Shown one piece after another: positions 44,116 to 56,425 of a DNA stretch of 64,000 nt. Source of the DNA: Polyodon spathula (lineage: Eukaryota > Chordata > Actinopteri > Acipenseriformes > Polyodontidae); NCBI RefSeq assembly GCF_017654505.1, contig NC_054571.1:3229119-3293118 (forward strand), written 5' to 3'. A program made the position numbers and the translations under genes. Under the pieces are notes generated by a model. The model was not told where the DNA came from, searched no databases, and worked only from the letters and a program-made list of their open reading frames with translations. How positions within the stretch are numbered: position 1 is the first letter of the stretch; the number at the start of each line of letters is the position of its first letter.

Positions 44116-44603
44116 CATGACTTGACAAAGTTTTGAGATCAATCAGCTGCCAGGAACCGGACGAGCGCTGATGGGCTGAATGGCCTCATTTTGTTTTTAC
44201 ATTTTCTTAAGGAATGTTCTTATATATAAACAAGTGTATGATTTACTGTTAAATTCAAATGAAGTAAACATTCATTCATACTTAACCCTAATACTAACAA
44301 TAATGAATTATGTATAAGTACATATTTTTTATTATAACAAGTCTAGATTGATTTTCAATCTAAAATGACATTAATACATTCTACCAGTATAATCTTCAGA
44401 ATCAGGCATGTGTCCGTATCTAACGATCATTATCGGAATGTAAAACCATACAATCCCATTCCTCACATAAAGCACAGAGAATTAGTCCTAACAACTCATG
44501 TCATGTTGTGAAAACTAAAATGTACTAATTCATTAGAAACAGCTCAACAACCAAGCCCTGTGTATCCTGAAATGATGGTCACCTCATATGAATTCAATTG
44601 GAA

Positions 44604-45032
44604 TACAGCTGTGGCCAAAAGTTTCACATCATCCTATGTTATTATTAGTTTATTTTTATTTTAGCAGACGCCTTTATCCGAGATGACTTACAGAGACTAG
44701 GGTGTGTATTGAATCAGCTGCAGAGTCGCTTACAACAGCGTCTCTCCCCAAAGACGCAGCACAAGGAGGTTCACTGACTCGCTCAGGGTCACATACACAG
44801 TGAGTCAGTGAGTGTGCCGGGATTTGAACCAGGGACTGCCTGCTTACAAGCCCTTTTCTTGTAACCCTAAGCCTATAGAATGAACTCATTTTGCTTCATA
44901 AAATCGAATGAAACCTGCTGAACAATGTTATGGTAACACATTGAATTATGCACTGATTTCCCTTATAATTAACACAATTCCGTCTCAATCTTAAAATTTA
45001 GGCAATGCAAAACTTTTTGGCCACGGTTGTAC
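44604..45032 (+). mobile_element. MITE M1 copy with both TIRs, split by a SINE
   Basis: TACAGCTGTGGCCAAAAGTT on the left and ACTTTTTGGCCACGGTTGTA on the right, flanked by TA. The SINE at 44638-44871 splits it. Confidence 0.9.
44638..44871 (-). mobile_element. tRNA-derived SINE inserted in MITE, 5-bp target duplication
   Basis: Read on the minus strand: CTGGTTCAAATCCCGGCAC (B-box-like), GTGACCCTGAGCGAGTCAGT, AGCGACTCTGCAGCTGATTC, and tail CTCGGATAAAGGCGTCTGCT, AAAATAA. CCTAT is repeated at 44633-44637 and 44872-44876 and matches the intact MITE sequence, so this is a clean insertion. Confidence 0.9.
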
Positions 45033-45789
45033 ATGTTAGTTCCCACACTATTATTGTGAATTAAACAGCTGGCTACAGTGACTGTGGTTTTCTTTGACCA
45101 AACCAGAGGCTTCAGTTGAATGGGATAATTGAACAGTGAAGATGTGTCATGGCATAGAATCTAAAACGAGGTGATCTTGACTCTTATCAGTACACGGGTG
45201 TATTAAACTAACCAGCATCGCACTTTATCCATGCATCTACCTCAAATCCAGCTTCTTCAAATGATCTGTTTACAATGCTGTGTCTGTCTATTCAAGAATC
45301 ACGGTGTTCATCTGCACTCAATTTACTGGCAGTGCCACTCTCCCCGTCCCCCCATCTCAGTTCTTGAACATTTCAATCATGCGGTCTGCAGTCTTCAAGA
45401 GGATGAGAAACGAAACTCTGCTGTTCTCATTTTCACAGAATATTGGAAGGCGTGTAATATCCTGTCGTACAGTGTTCTTTGTTTGGACAGTATTCAGCAG
45501 GGTTCATTTCACTGTGTGAAGCAGAGTAAGTTCATTCTATCGGGTGATGCAATGCTCTTGATCAGAGTCGTACACTACCTGATTATCAAGACTGCCCTGT
45601 TGAGAATCCACACTATAATGATGAGGATGAGAATCTGCAATCTCAACTCTCCAGGCTAATCCCACGACTAAACGGTTGTGAAGATAGTCAGAGGGAACTG
45701 AATCGTAAGAGCGTAGGAAAAGTTTGGGACGAGAAAAGACAGTTCAGCCCATCAAGGGGAGAACTCATTTATAAGCGCAGACTCTCGTC

Positions 45790-46215
45790 TTTATTTAAAT
45801 GCTCCCAGTGTTTTAGATCCTGCTGCTTCACCTGGTGGGCTATCCCATGCATTTCTAACTCTCTGTGTGAAACAGGGCTTCCTCCCTTCTCTTCTAAACT
45901 CTAGTGGGCTTCCATTTACACTCTCCTGTCCTCTGTGCTGAATTTGAAGCAGCGTCTTGGGTTAATCAAGACCATTTCTGATTTCAAAGACTTCAATCAA
46001 GTCCCCTCCTTCCCTTCTTTTTTTCTCGGCTGAAGAGATTTCATTATTTGAACCTGTCCTCATAGCTCATGTCATGAATCTATTAAGACTACATCAAAAG
46101 GAGGATTCGGAGGCGGCTTGATTGAAGTCTTTAAATCCTAACAGGACACGACAAAGTTACCCCAGCCATGTGTAGCACAGCAACCAGGACCGTGTGCAAC
46201 AGGTTACCAAGCAAC
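45790..46215. repeat. Two LINE-derived repeat A fragments, opposed
   Basis: 45800-46070 is antisense (ATTTCTAACTCTCTGTGTGA, ATTTCAAAGACTTCAATCAA). 46072-46215 is sense (GGCGGCTTGATTGAAGTCTT, CGACAAAGTTACCCCAGCC). Both are old and short. Confidence 0.5.
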
Positions 46216-46219
46216 ATAG

Positions 46220-48100
46220 CTGATGCTGAATCGTGTGGGCATTCATTTCTCATATCACACACTAACCCATGCATTGTTCCCTATATTATTATTATTAGAC
46301 CTGCATTTCCATTTCCCCCCGGACCTCCTGCGCTGCTGGGAAAGCTGTGCCGACCTGCTCCCTTAAAGCAACGGGAGATTGCGCCCGCGATCGCTATTGC
46401 TTCCTGCCCGTGGTTAAGCGCTCTTGGCTTTGCGGATCTCTTTCCCTTCTTTAGGTTTGCGATGGGACCTGCCCCCGAGGAGGCTCTGGGGGATGCAAGC
46501 TCTCTCAGGCTCCTCTCCTCACCCCCCTCTCAGGACAGACTGAGCCGTGAAAGAACGGGGCACAGGAAGCCAGCCCAGAGACAGGATGGCTGTTACCACG
46601 GAGTCTGTTTGGTTCCCAGCTGTTTTCATTTTTAAACACACAAATACACGGCCCGGCACATCTCCAAAGGACAGAGGGTCCTCATAATAACCTAACTGCT
46701 ACATTTGAGTCTGCTGTGTAATTCATGACGTGCCGTGCAATATCGTTCAGTGGGTGTGCGCAGAGCTGAGGAGCCACTGTAAACTAATGCTGCTTCCCCA
46801 GGAATATCTGTACCCCCAGGGAAACGAGTATTTGTTCCCCCCAGCGGGAAAATGTGTTCCACCTGCTTGCGTGTTTGTTTTTTCTCCTGTTTATATGTAG
46901 ACTCTATGTGTGTGATGCTAGTAAGAGGGAGCTGTATTTGCAGGTTGGTCTCGTGTGTTACTGTAGGTGAGACTGGATCTGTCAGAGGGGAGATACAAGG
47001 TTAGGGTCAGGGTCAGGGCTCAGGAAAGTGGGGTTAAAATGAAGGTTTTAGTTGAAAATGCATAGATATAGACTTGTATGCAAAGAAAGAAGACTGTGTT
47101 ACAAAAAAACAAAACAAGGGGGTACAAATATTCAGAAGGGGGACCAATATTCCCAAAATTTGGTTCCTAGGGGGAACAAATATTCAGGGGGAACTCGGCT
47201 AGACTCTACATGTACAGCTGCAGAGAGAGTGGACAGGGCTGACAGAGTTGAAAAGTCACAAGTAAAAGCAGATTTAGAGAAAAATGATTAGAACTCAGCA
47301 TGGTTACTTTACAAATAACACAAACCACACAGCAGTAAGGGAATAGGGAACAACTGAATGGAAGCCACTTACTCAGACACACACACACACACAAAAACCA
47401 GATGATTTAAATAAAAAGATATTAAGATCATTCTTCTTTCATTTGCAACTGGGAAAAAAAATGTGCAGCTCTTCCAGAGAACGAAACAAAGCCTTGCAGA
47501 AACTTGCAGGAGAGAGAGCGAGAGAGCGAGAGAGTGAGAGAGAGAAAGAGAGCGAGAGAGTGAGAGAGAGAAAGTCTTTTGTTGCTTCTCTTTCAAAAGG
47601 CAATCTTTAAAATAAAGTGACAAGTTCAGGATTCTCAAAGCCTCTTATTTTTTTTAAAACGACTCCAATTACTTTTGCTTTCTCTGTAACTTGCTATATT
47701 ACAGTACGTGTAGCATAATGACGCTTTTGTCCAGAATTCAAAAGGGTTCATTCTCTTCACTTTATTTTTGTGTAGCCTTTCTACAGGGTTCCAGCTTCAG
47801 TACAGGCTTTATACAACAGATCTACTAAATAGGATTCAAATGCAATACCAGAGAATCAAAAATCATTTCAAATAATGGCGTCTAATTTAAATTCTAGAAG
47901 ATTACCCACTATGTGCTTTTTAATGCTGGCTTCGTAAATCGCAAATTAATTTAAGTGACAGCTTGAGGGCTGGTTAACAAACAAATCGACTCTTAAAGTG
48001 AATACACATTCACAACCCCCCCGAAGTTAGAGCAATTGCACAACAAATGCTTTCAATTTAAAAAGAAAATTATTTATAAAGACTTCTGAGTATTTGGCGA
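46220..48100. other. Mostly unrecognised sequence, with a (GA)n patch
   Basis: 47509-47574 is GAGAGAGCGAGAGAGTGAGA-type repeat and 47378-47394 a short (AC)n. 46310-46560 is GC-richer than its surroundings and open for 155 codons (46168-46635), but no protein family is recognisable. Confidence 0.5.
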
Positions 48101-48311
48101 TGCACAAAAGCTTTGCATCAATTACAATTTTAGGATTGAGATCACTGTTATTATTGACAAAATGATTTAAAAAAAAACACTATATCAACATCATTTATTA
48201 CTTAACATCATGTAATCAAAGAAACTACAAAATGATGTTGCTAAAGCCCACTGGAAGCCATATTCAGCAGGTTTCATTCGACTTCATGGAGGAAAATTCA
48301 TTCCATAGGGT

Positions 48312-49832
48312 TGTAGCAATTCACTTGCTCCATGAAGTGGGTGTAAGTTTCACCCACCTGTCCGTTTAATTAGGGTCAGTGGCCTGGCCAGGTTAAAACT
48401 CATTTTCCCATAGTTCCTTGCTATCACCCTCTGTTCATCCTCTCCTCCCATTGGCTCATTCAGGTATCCACTCCTCCAATCTCAGAGCTCCTTGGAAGCC
48501 AGTACCAGTATTAAAGCTGGCTGGCTAGGCCAGGGGGGACTCCATTTTCTCTTGAGGATTTCATTTACAAACAAACAGCACATTACTCAATTAACAGAGT
48601 AACTTTCACTATTTTAGATAAATCCTGGTGCGTCCATTTTCTCTTTTCATAATCGTGTGCTTCGTCTAAACCTTTCTTTTTTGTTTACACTGTTACTCGA
48701 TTAAGTTTAGTTGCTGTTCAAGGTCTGTTTAGAGTTTGTTTTTGTTCGTGTGTTCAGTCTCCATTTTGTTCCTGATTCTCCTGATATTTGGCTGTTCACC
48801 ACTCAACCTGGTCCTACTCAACAGACTCGCCATTTCCCACGATCGCTATTTTTTCATCAACCTTCATCCATCATCATCAGTACAGGACTCTATTGGGACT
48901 TCATTATTTGTTGGTGAGAGTATTCCCTTTCTGTTTGCTGGTTTTTTTCTACTTTACTTTGATTCTTTGGATCCTGTAATTTTGGTTTTGTTCTTTTGTT
49001 ACTTTGGATTTAAGAACATAAGAACATAAGAAAGTTTACAAACGAGAGGAGGCCATTCGGCCCATCTTGCTCGTTTGGTTGTTAGTAGCTTATTGATCCC
49101 AAAATCTCATCAAGCAGCTTCTTGAAGGATCCCAGGGTGTCAGCTTCAACAACATTACTGGGGAGTTGATTCCAGACCCTCACAATTCTCTGTGTAAAAA
49201 AGTGTCTCCTATTTTCTGTTCTGAATGCCCCTTTTTCTAAACTCCATTTGTGACCCCTGGTCCTTGTTTCTTTTTTCAGGCTGAAAAAGTCCCTTGGGTC
49301 GACACTGTCAATACCTTTTAGAATTTTGAATGCTTGAATTAGGTGTGCATTTCATGTGCATTGCTTCACTGGACTTGTTAGGCCTACATTTCATTTATCA
49401 TCCATTGCCATCAAGACTGTCTTTGTAATTTGGTTTTTCCTGTATAATTATTCATTCACCTTCGCCTCTTTTGCCTGTCCGTGTGTTTGTTTTGTATTGG
49501 TGTTGTGTGTGTGGGTTTATTGGAGGCCCACCGGACACCGCATCCATTTCGCTTTAGTGTTAATTTGATTGGATGTTTGTTTAATTCACTTTCCTACTCA
49601 CCTGTACCTTCCACTAACTGTTCTCTGCAATAAGTTGTTGCCATTATATTTCATTTATTACATTATAGTTCACAACAATAAACCGTTTGTTTGTGAAATT
49701 GACACCTCTGACGTCCCTGCTTTTGCTGTCTGTCACTCTTGCTGACTTGGTTAGTTATAGATATTGGGCCGGTAGTATCTCCTTAGGGAGGACAGTACAG
49801 CTGCTTCTCAGTTGTGCAGAGTGATCGTTACA
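48312..49832 (+). mobile_element. Probable solo LTR of a gypsy-like retrotransposon, itself carrying an insert
   Basis: Starts TGTAGCAATT and ends GATCGTTACA, the TG...CA inverted tips of an LTR. It is flanked by GGGT and GGGC, a 4-bp target duplication with one change, inside a MITE whose intact sequence is known. It has a CCAAT-type ATTGG near 48450, TATTAAA near 48510 and AATAAA at 49677. No internal coding region is present. About 1.19 kb remains once the 332-bp insert is removed. Confidence 0.75.
49014..49345 (-). repeat. LINE-derived repeat A, un-amplified 3' part
   Basis: AAGAACATAAGAACATAAGA at its 3' tip, AGGAGGCCATTCGGCCCATC, CAACAACATTACTGGGGAGT and CACAATTCTCTGTGTAAAAA. It contains exactly one diverged version of the 65-bp monomer, showing the pre-amplification state. 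Confidence 0.85.
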
Positions 49833-49869
49833 GGGCGATGCCTCACTTTTGGCCAGAGCTGTGGGTCAA

Positions 49870-51083
49870 AGCAGAGCCTTCACCAGCAAGGTAGTTCTGA
49901 AGCCTCTAGTCTCTGAAACATTGTTTGAACATGTCCAATAGTATCGGATATGCTGAGAAATGTATTTGAATTATTCAAAAGGTTATTAACATTTCGGAAG
50001 AAAAAAAAAGGGCCTCTTTCCATTTTTAAACATGAGGGAAATAATTCAAACACATAAATGGTTTAAACATAACCTTTCGCTGATGACCAGGCTTGAGAAA
50101 CGGTCGCGTTTTAATGGAAACTACAGCAGATTCTATTAAAAGAGGAGACTTAAATAGTATTATGGTCTGTTCTTTAAAAAAAAAAAAGTTTTAAAGGCAA
50201 GCTAACCAGCGCTTTTAAATCCACGTTTTCCCTCTTACAAGCCTTTAGCAACCTTATCCCTGCCCGATTTGCTTGCTGCTTCAAAATGTATTTGAATCGC
50301 TTTATTACAGCCCCCTGATTGCAAACGCTGCCTTGTTCTGTTATCTGCGATCATTCTGTGCGGCTCTGAGTTCTGTGGCTCCGGTATTGACTTATCAGTT
50401 CTCTCGCAATCTGCCTTCCCTTTACCTTGCTTTGAGGTCTCCTGGGGATTTTTAATTGCCGTGCACTGAGCAGCCTCCTTCATTGTCTTCAAATCACATG
50501 ACGGGCCACCTGCTAGCGTTTACATTTACATACAGACAAAGTGTGCGGGGCTGACGGAGTTGAAGAGTCGCTCTGTCGCGGGATTTCAATGGAATGGGAA
50601 AGCCAGTTCCGTGAGGGCAATTAGGATTCTCCAGGCAAATGAAAATAACTCGGCATCACAACCCAGAAGCATTCTGAAAGATTGTGAACACCATCAAATA
50701 GGAAGGGAGATTTAAACAAGAAAAACCTGCATTTTGAAGCTACGGACTTACCTCACCCAACCCAAAAGTAATGAGTCTCATTAATTTAAACATTTATTTA
50801 CCGAGTTGCTTTTCTCTTTAGTTCTTCAAGTAATTAAAGATAAGATTTAAAAAAAAAAAAAAAAGATGAACTCTGAGGATTTTTTTTTGTAAAAATTCGA
50901 TTCTACAAGAAACGGCACATAAGAGTTTTTCAAATGCAAATTCTAGCCCGTTCAACAATTCAGTTTTGACAAGCCATCTGTTCAGTAGCTCTATTTATTA
51001 CTCTTTACAATTCTGAAGGATGCCTTTATTTTAACTTGTTATTCTTTGAGAGAGCTGTTGTTTGTTTTGTGCTTATTTTGTGA
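49870..51083. other. Mostly unrecognised sequence, with a repeat E copy
   Basis: 50550-50636 carries repeat E (ACGGAGTTGAAGAGTCGCTC, GCAATTAGGATTCTCCAGGC). The rest is single-copy with short A and T runs. Confidence 0.5.
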
Positions 51084-51335
51084 TGAGGGAGGGAGCAGTT
51101 CAATCTCCGTGCATCAAGCCTGCCCTGGACTGGAGGGAGCACCCTTTCTCTTAGGGGTGTGAGGGAGGGAGCAGTTCAGTCTCCGTGCCTCAAGCCTGCC
51201 CTGGACTGGAGGGAGCACCCTTTCTCTTAGTGGCTGAGGGAGCAGTTCAGTCTTTGTGCCTCAAGCCTGCCCTGGACTGGAGGGAGCACCCTTTCTCTTA
51301 GGGGCTGAGGGAGCAGTTCAGTCTCCGTGCCTCAT
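51084..51335 (+). repeat. 76-bp minisatellite, about 3.3 units, copy 2
   Basis: Units begin at 51101, 51177, 51248 and 51319. The last two are 71 bp. Sequence is nearly identical to 33642-34002, 17 kb away. Confidence 0.95.
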
Positions 51336-52066
51336 CTGCAGTTGAAATAGTCAAAGGCAAGAACATTGAGTAGCTGTTTTAATTCTATTTTTCTTTAGTT
51401 TTACGTTTGAAAGGTTCTGTTTAATCCAATAAAAACCCAGCTTTTGTCCCATTCTTTATCTCTGATGTCCACCTGTTTTTTTTATTTTCATTTGAGCTTC
51501 TTGTTCTGCATCTTTATCTGATCTACACAGGCCAGGCTGAGCCATTGCAATCTTTATGGAGAATTGAAATGGCCTCACAGGCTAGGAAAAGATGAAAATG
51601 TTTGACAAGAGCTGTACAGCTACGGCCAGCAGAGCAACATCTCCAAGAACTGCAGGACTGTATAGAATACTCAAGTAAAAAAAAAAAAAAATTTGTTTCG
51701 CTTTTCTTCCCGTTTCTTACTTTGAAAATAGATTTCTCCAGCAAAATGTTTGAATTATTTATAAAGATAATACATTTTACCACTGCAGCGATCTACCACT
51801 GTAAACCAAACAAACAAACCAGAAGGGAAGAGCTGAGCTCTATTACTGCACATGTCCTCCTGGTAATAATTCCACATTGCAGAAAGACATCTTTTCTTGA
51901 GCAGGTGTTGATGCCTGTGGTTCAGTAATGTGTCTGCTCAATAGCACCGCAGAGATGCATCAGTACAATACGCACTGGCATTGCCAGCTCTGTTCATTCA
52001 CACTGACAGGAAGCCGAGACAGAATTCAAAAGAAGAACAAAAACAACACTCTGTTTCTCGTAATTG

Positions 52067-52375
52067 TACAGCTCTGGCCAGAAGTTTTGCATCACCTTAT
52101 AGAATGAACTCATTTTGCTTCATGAAGTCAAATGAAAGTGTCTGAATAATGTTACGTTAACATTGAAATACGTACCTACAAACTGACAAAAATGGACAAA
52201 TGTGACATCTCGAAATGTAACATGAACTCTGTACTACTAGCACGGCTAGTAGACTAATGCTGTATCATTTACATGATGTGAAATAAAAGACAAATTATGT
52301 TCATATAGTTTTTTTTAAATTGCGTCTCAATCTTAAAATTATAGGTGATGCTAAACTTCTGGCCATAGCTGTGTA
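52067..52375 (+). mobile_element. MITE M1, best full-length copy, about 309 bp
   Basis: Ends TACAGCTCTGGCCAGAAGTT and ACTTCTGGCCATAGCTGTGTA are inverted repeats. Both outermost dinucleotides are TA, as expected for Tc1/mariner target duplication. No coding capacity, so it is non-autonomous. Reference copy for the others. Confidence 0.9.
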
Positions 52376-52862
52376 AAAACACAAGAACATATCTAGCCCA
52401 TTGAAGCTCATCCAGTTCCTAGTAACAGATTTATCTCAAAACATTGTCAAAATCGGGTCTTAAATGATCCAAGTAATTCTGCCTCAACAGCATGACTAGG
52501 TAACCCATTCCATCCCCTCACCACTCTCTGTGTGAAGAAGAGTCTCCTTCAGCAACATGACTAGGTAACCCATTCCATCCCCTCCCCACTCTCTGTGTGA
52601 AGAAGAGTCTCCTTCAGCAACATGACTAGGTAACTCATTCCACCCCCTCGCCACTCTCTGTGTGAAGAAGAGTCTCCTTCAGCAACATGACTAGGTAACC
52701 CATTCCATCCCCTCCCCACTCTCTGTGTGAAGAAGAGTCTCCTTCAGCAACATGACTAGGTAACCCATTCCATCCCCTCCCCACTCTCTGTGTGAAGAAG
52801 AGTCTCCTTCAGCAACATGACTAGGTAACCCATTCCACCCCCTCACCGCTCTGTGGTGTCTC
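52376..52862 (-). repeat. LINE-derived repeat A with 65-bp array, about 5.5 units
   Basis: On the plus strand ACACAAGAACATATCTAGCC and TTGAAGCTCATCCAGTTCCT give the antisense 3' end of repeat A, followed from 52490 by the 65-bp units in the same orientation as 7495-8130. Confidence 0.9.
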
Positions 52863-54241
52863 CTTCTTTGGGGGCACCACTGATTTTGATGATTCAGTTC
52901 TATTTCTGAAGAGGGGACAGGTATTAAAATCCATGTTTCTTTAAAACACTGCACTTCTGAGCCCTGTCTAGGGAATGAAAGTGAAGCTGAAGGGTCGTTT
53001 AGGGATACCAGTATATTTAGTGAACAAGGGGGGTTTGATTTGGGATTGTCCGCGAAAATGGGTCCCCCATTGTGGCAGATCGGACTCCAAATGACAAAGA
53101 ACAGTTGACTAAAACTGGGTGTACATTAACAGTTTCATGCACAAATTTTGCCAAAATCCCATTGGCCCAAACCTATAGGCACGCTGCCCATCCTCAGTTA
53201 ATTAAAAATGGGCGTGAAGGACTGTGCTGCTTTTAGCTTCCTCTCCTCTTTGACTGCGAGCGTGTGAAGTGGTGGCTCTGGTATTACAGATGGAAGTGGC
53301 ACTTCAGACACTTGGGTCTCACTAGATGGCCAGCGCTGCTTGGCTGTAATGAATGGCCATGCAGGAGGCTAGAAAAAGAAAAGCTGAAGTATTCTCTTCA
53401 GCGGTACTTAGCAGCTGACTTCACGCTCACAGAGAGAGAGGGGGCTGCCACTGTTCTGTAGCATTGGGATTGCTCCAGACTGTCATAGAAAAGTCTCAGT
53501 GGACGCGCACACCAGCGACACCGTGCTAAACCTGACAGGACCGCACCTAAAACAGCGATTTTCTTAAACAGGAATCCTTTTATTTGTATCCTCAACTTCT
53601 CGTAACACATGTAAGAGGCGATGCGTTTATCTCATTTCTACAAGGATTTCCACAACGTCTTTCACCAGCTTGTCAGAATGCTTTGCTTTATTGACGTGTG
53701 GGTCTGTGTGTCAGTGGCTTCGCTGGTGTTTGTCTCCGAAGTCATAGTTGATGCACTGCTGTGGGCAGCATCTGCAGCCTTCTCAAAGAAGCAGCTGTTC
53801 CTGAATCTCTTTCCATTGCATGAAGAGGACTGTCTGAATCAGACAGGGGGTGGGAGTCATGTGACTGAGCCTGCCTGTCATGCGAGTTCCAGCTCAACTG
53901 CGCCACTAGATAAGATCCAAGATCCAAGACCAATAAAACAAATGTGTTTATTGACTGAAAGACATGATACAGTGCACTAGTTTTGAGGCCCTGAATTTTG
54001 CTGCATTAAAAGGTTTATCATCGATAGCCTGACATTTCTACCAAAAGATTGCAGCTTGTGTGAAATCTGTGGCAAAGTCATGAATTTAATAATGCCACTG
54101 ACCTACAGAACAGGAAACAATTAGAGTACAGAATTAAGTACATGTCGCGATTCTTTCTGCCTGAGTTGAAATGGGTTTGAAAGCAGACTCGTTCATTTCC
54201 ATCAGCAGCAGATCTGAGAAAAATCCATTTTAATCGGGGCT

Positions 54242-54274
<33 letters not shown>

Positions 54275-55180
54275 TGTCTGTCTGTCAGCCCCAGTTAGCA
54301 TTGTGGGCTGGAAGAACTCTCTCTCTCTCCACACTGAGGGTGGAAGTTACTGAATGACCAAAGTACAGGACAAGAGAGGCGACTTTTAAATCTAAAAGTG
54401 CAGAACAAAAAAAAAAAACCTAGACAGAACACGATGTCAACGAATATATGATCCTACCACGGAAACACTGGAAGCTGATGAATTAAGTTATAAACAGCAA
54501 TTCTATGAAAACGCGATCTACAAAGCGGATCTTTGCCTCTTGTGCAAGGCTCGGGTGCAGAGTGGATTGCAGACAGCGGGTGAACCCGGCTGCAGCCCCA
54601 GTCTGATACTGGGAATGAGAGGAGATTGAGTTTCACACACTTGTTTCGCGGTGCAGATGGAAATATAACATAATAAACCATCAGAGAGATATACAATGAG
54701 TCCCTCATCAAGACCTGCATTAAACAGGTTTCTGTATTCAGTGACACACCTCTGCCTCTGAATCTAGCAGCCCTGGGCTTTAATGCATGCTGTGTCTGTG
54801 ATCTCTCAATGCAGAGCTGTTCTGTGTATTGATTTTAACTGCTCTCTGTTCTGCATATTGATTTTAACTGCTCTGGAATGAACACACAGCCACCCTCCTG
54901 TGGGAATAGGAGATCTCAGCTCTGATTGGGCTGCGTTGAGTTTGTGGACAGAGATGAACGAGTTCTCTGTAGTGGACTGCTATTAAACAGAAAGACGAGG
55001 GCTACACTGCACTGTGATAGTGATTCACTCCTCTGCATCTTCTACAAGTGGAAACAAGCCAGTGTTTTCAATGGGAGCTCTTCATTTAGAATAATTGACG
55101 CATGGAAATAGATTATTCTGTCTTGTTAAAATTGAGGAGGAGATGAAAAAAAAACCCCATCAAAATATGGAATCGATGTC
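52863..55180. other. Otherwise unrecognised region with (TGCC)n(TGTC)n
   Basis: 54243-54288 is TGCC repeated then TGTC. Apart from that and repeat F, no repeats or exons were found. Confidence 0.5.
53744..53847 (+). repeat. Dispersed repeat F, copy 2
   Basis: AGTTGATGCACTGCTGTGGG, TGCAGCCTTCTCAAAGAAGC and TTTCCATTGCATGAAGAGGA match 12643-12755. Confidence 0.75.
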
Positions 55181-55189
55181 ATGGGCGGA

Positions 55190-55440
55190 GGTGGCGATAA
55201 CAAGACAAGCGTGTTTCTATAGCGCCTTTCATCACAAGAGTCCCCAAAGCGCTTCACAAACACACACAGAGAACAGTTCAACCATTGAAATTGAAATAAT
55301 AAAAAAAAGCAAGCCAGTTTGCAAAAATAAGTTTTCAGTCTTATTTAGAAACAGCTTCCCTGACAGTAGAAGGCAGAGCATTCTATAGTATCAGAGCTTT
55401 ACAATGTGGGAGGACAGGAAAGGGAGTCCTCTAGCTGAGC
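55190..55440 (-). mobile_element. L2-like LINE 3' fragment
   Basis: On the minus strand a decayed KTENLFLQT (compare KTHFFRMA at 38300) is followed by GTGAAGCGCTTTGGGGACTC and GATGAAAGGCGCTATAGAAA, the usual L2 3' UTR. Confidence 0.6.
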
Positions 55441-55871
55441 CAGCATAGCTCCATAGCTCAGTATTAAGCAGCAGTCAGAGCTATTTTGCAAGCAGGTGAT
55501 GAAGACAGCAGACAGTGTAATGGGAACATTACCCCACAGTCATTTGAGTTGTTTTATATGATTACTGCTTTCAGAACACAGGTCTGTGCACTGTGGTGCA
55601 GGGTGAACACTCTCTGACAGAGAAATTAAAAGGCTGTTTTCAGTCTGCCTGGCTTTCAGAACACAGAATCAGAACACCAGAACCAGAACTCAGAATCAGA
55701 ACACATAATCAGAGATCAGAATCAGAACACTTCTGTGTCTGTTTGTCATCCCTTTGCTACACCAGCTATTTAAATGAGACTCAAAAGATATGAAGGCACA
55801 TGCTATCAATGGAAAAATAGCAACCCTTTAATTGCATTTCAAAGTAGAAGGGATAAATATTTGAAAAAAAC

Positions 55872-56425
55872 TGTGTGAAGGGGTACCTGCCCATTATTAA
55901 TTAATTAATTTTTGTACTGTTATGATTTATTACAGTTTTTATGTATATATGTATTCATTCCTTTTAACATTAATATGAGTTTGCGTTTGTGTGTTTTAGA
56001 TCGGCAGGGAGGGGGTTAAATTCCTCCCTGCCAAAATACATGTGAGAATGTGGCTGGAGCCTTAATTGAGTAATTGTTAATTATTGAGTAATTGGGCTCC
56101 AGCCACAGACTCTAAAAGTCAGGAGAGCGCCACTGTCTGGGGAGAGAGCTGAGAGGAGGAATGGAAAACAACACTGTGAGTCCAAGAAAGACGATTGCTA
56201 CCAGCTGTAAGCTCTTGCAGGTACTCGTTCCAGTTAAAGATTGCTTGTGTCTTGTTCTGTTTTACTTCGGCCCACGTGCCGGAGTGTTGCGTTTTGTTTA
56301 AACTGTCTGTTTTGTTTATTAAGCTGAGCGCTGTAGCGTTTCAGTTTCACCCCGCTGCTTCTGGAGTCTGGGTTTCTGGTCTGACGTCACCCCTGCAAAG
56401 CCACCCTGTCACATTCTGCTTGTCA
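55872..56425 (+). mobile_element. Probable second solo LTR
   Basis: TGTGTGAAGGGGTACCTGCC start, GGCAGGGAGGGGGTTAAATT near 56005, a direct repeat GCTGGAGCC...TAATTGAGTAATTG, and a TGTCA end. AAAC flanks both sides (4 bp), which is weak evidence because the site is A-rich. I recall very similar LTRs in sturgeon DNA. Confidence 0.5.

Larger units (their letters stand above)
42778..44225 (+). mobile_element. LINE-derived repeat A, near complete, with 65-bp array inside
   Basis: Frame from 42787 reads LENVQRRAGG, LKGMRYEDRLKELNLFILEH, then a stop. This is typical of the C-terminal part of CR1-like ORF2. 43160-44115 is the 65-bp array (about 14 units, several damaged). The end GGAACCGGACGAGCGCTGAT, GGGCTGAATGGCCTCATTTT and TTACATTTTCTTA is the 3' terminus. 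A piece of MITE M2 (43014-43095) is inserted between the two parts. Confidence 0.85.
48101..49862 (-). mobile_element. MITE M1 copy split by a solo LTR
   Basis: 48101-48311 has the MITE 5' half (AAAGCTTTGCATCAATTACA ... CATGTAATCAAAGAAACTAC ... TTCAGCAGGTTTCATTCGAC ... CATAGGGT). 49829-49862 completes it with GGGCGATGCCTCACTTTTGG and CCAGAGCTGTG. Confidence 0.9.

Noticed and set aside
46168..46635. 155-codon open frame in a GC-richer stretch
   Set aside because: No family similarity, and its start overlaps a decayed LINE-derived fragment.
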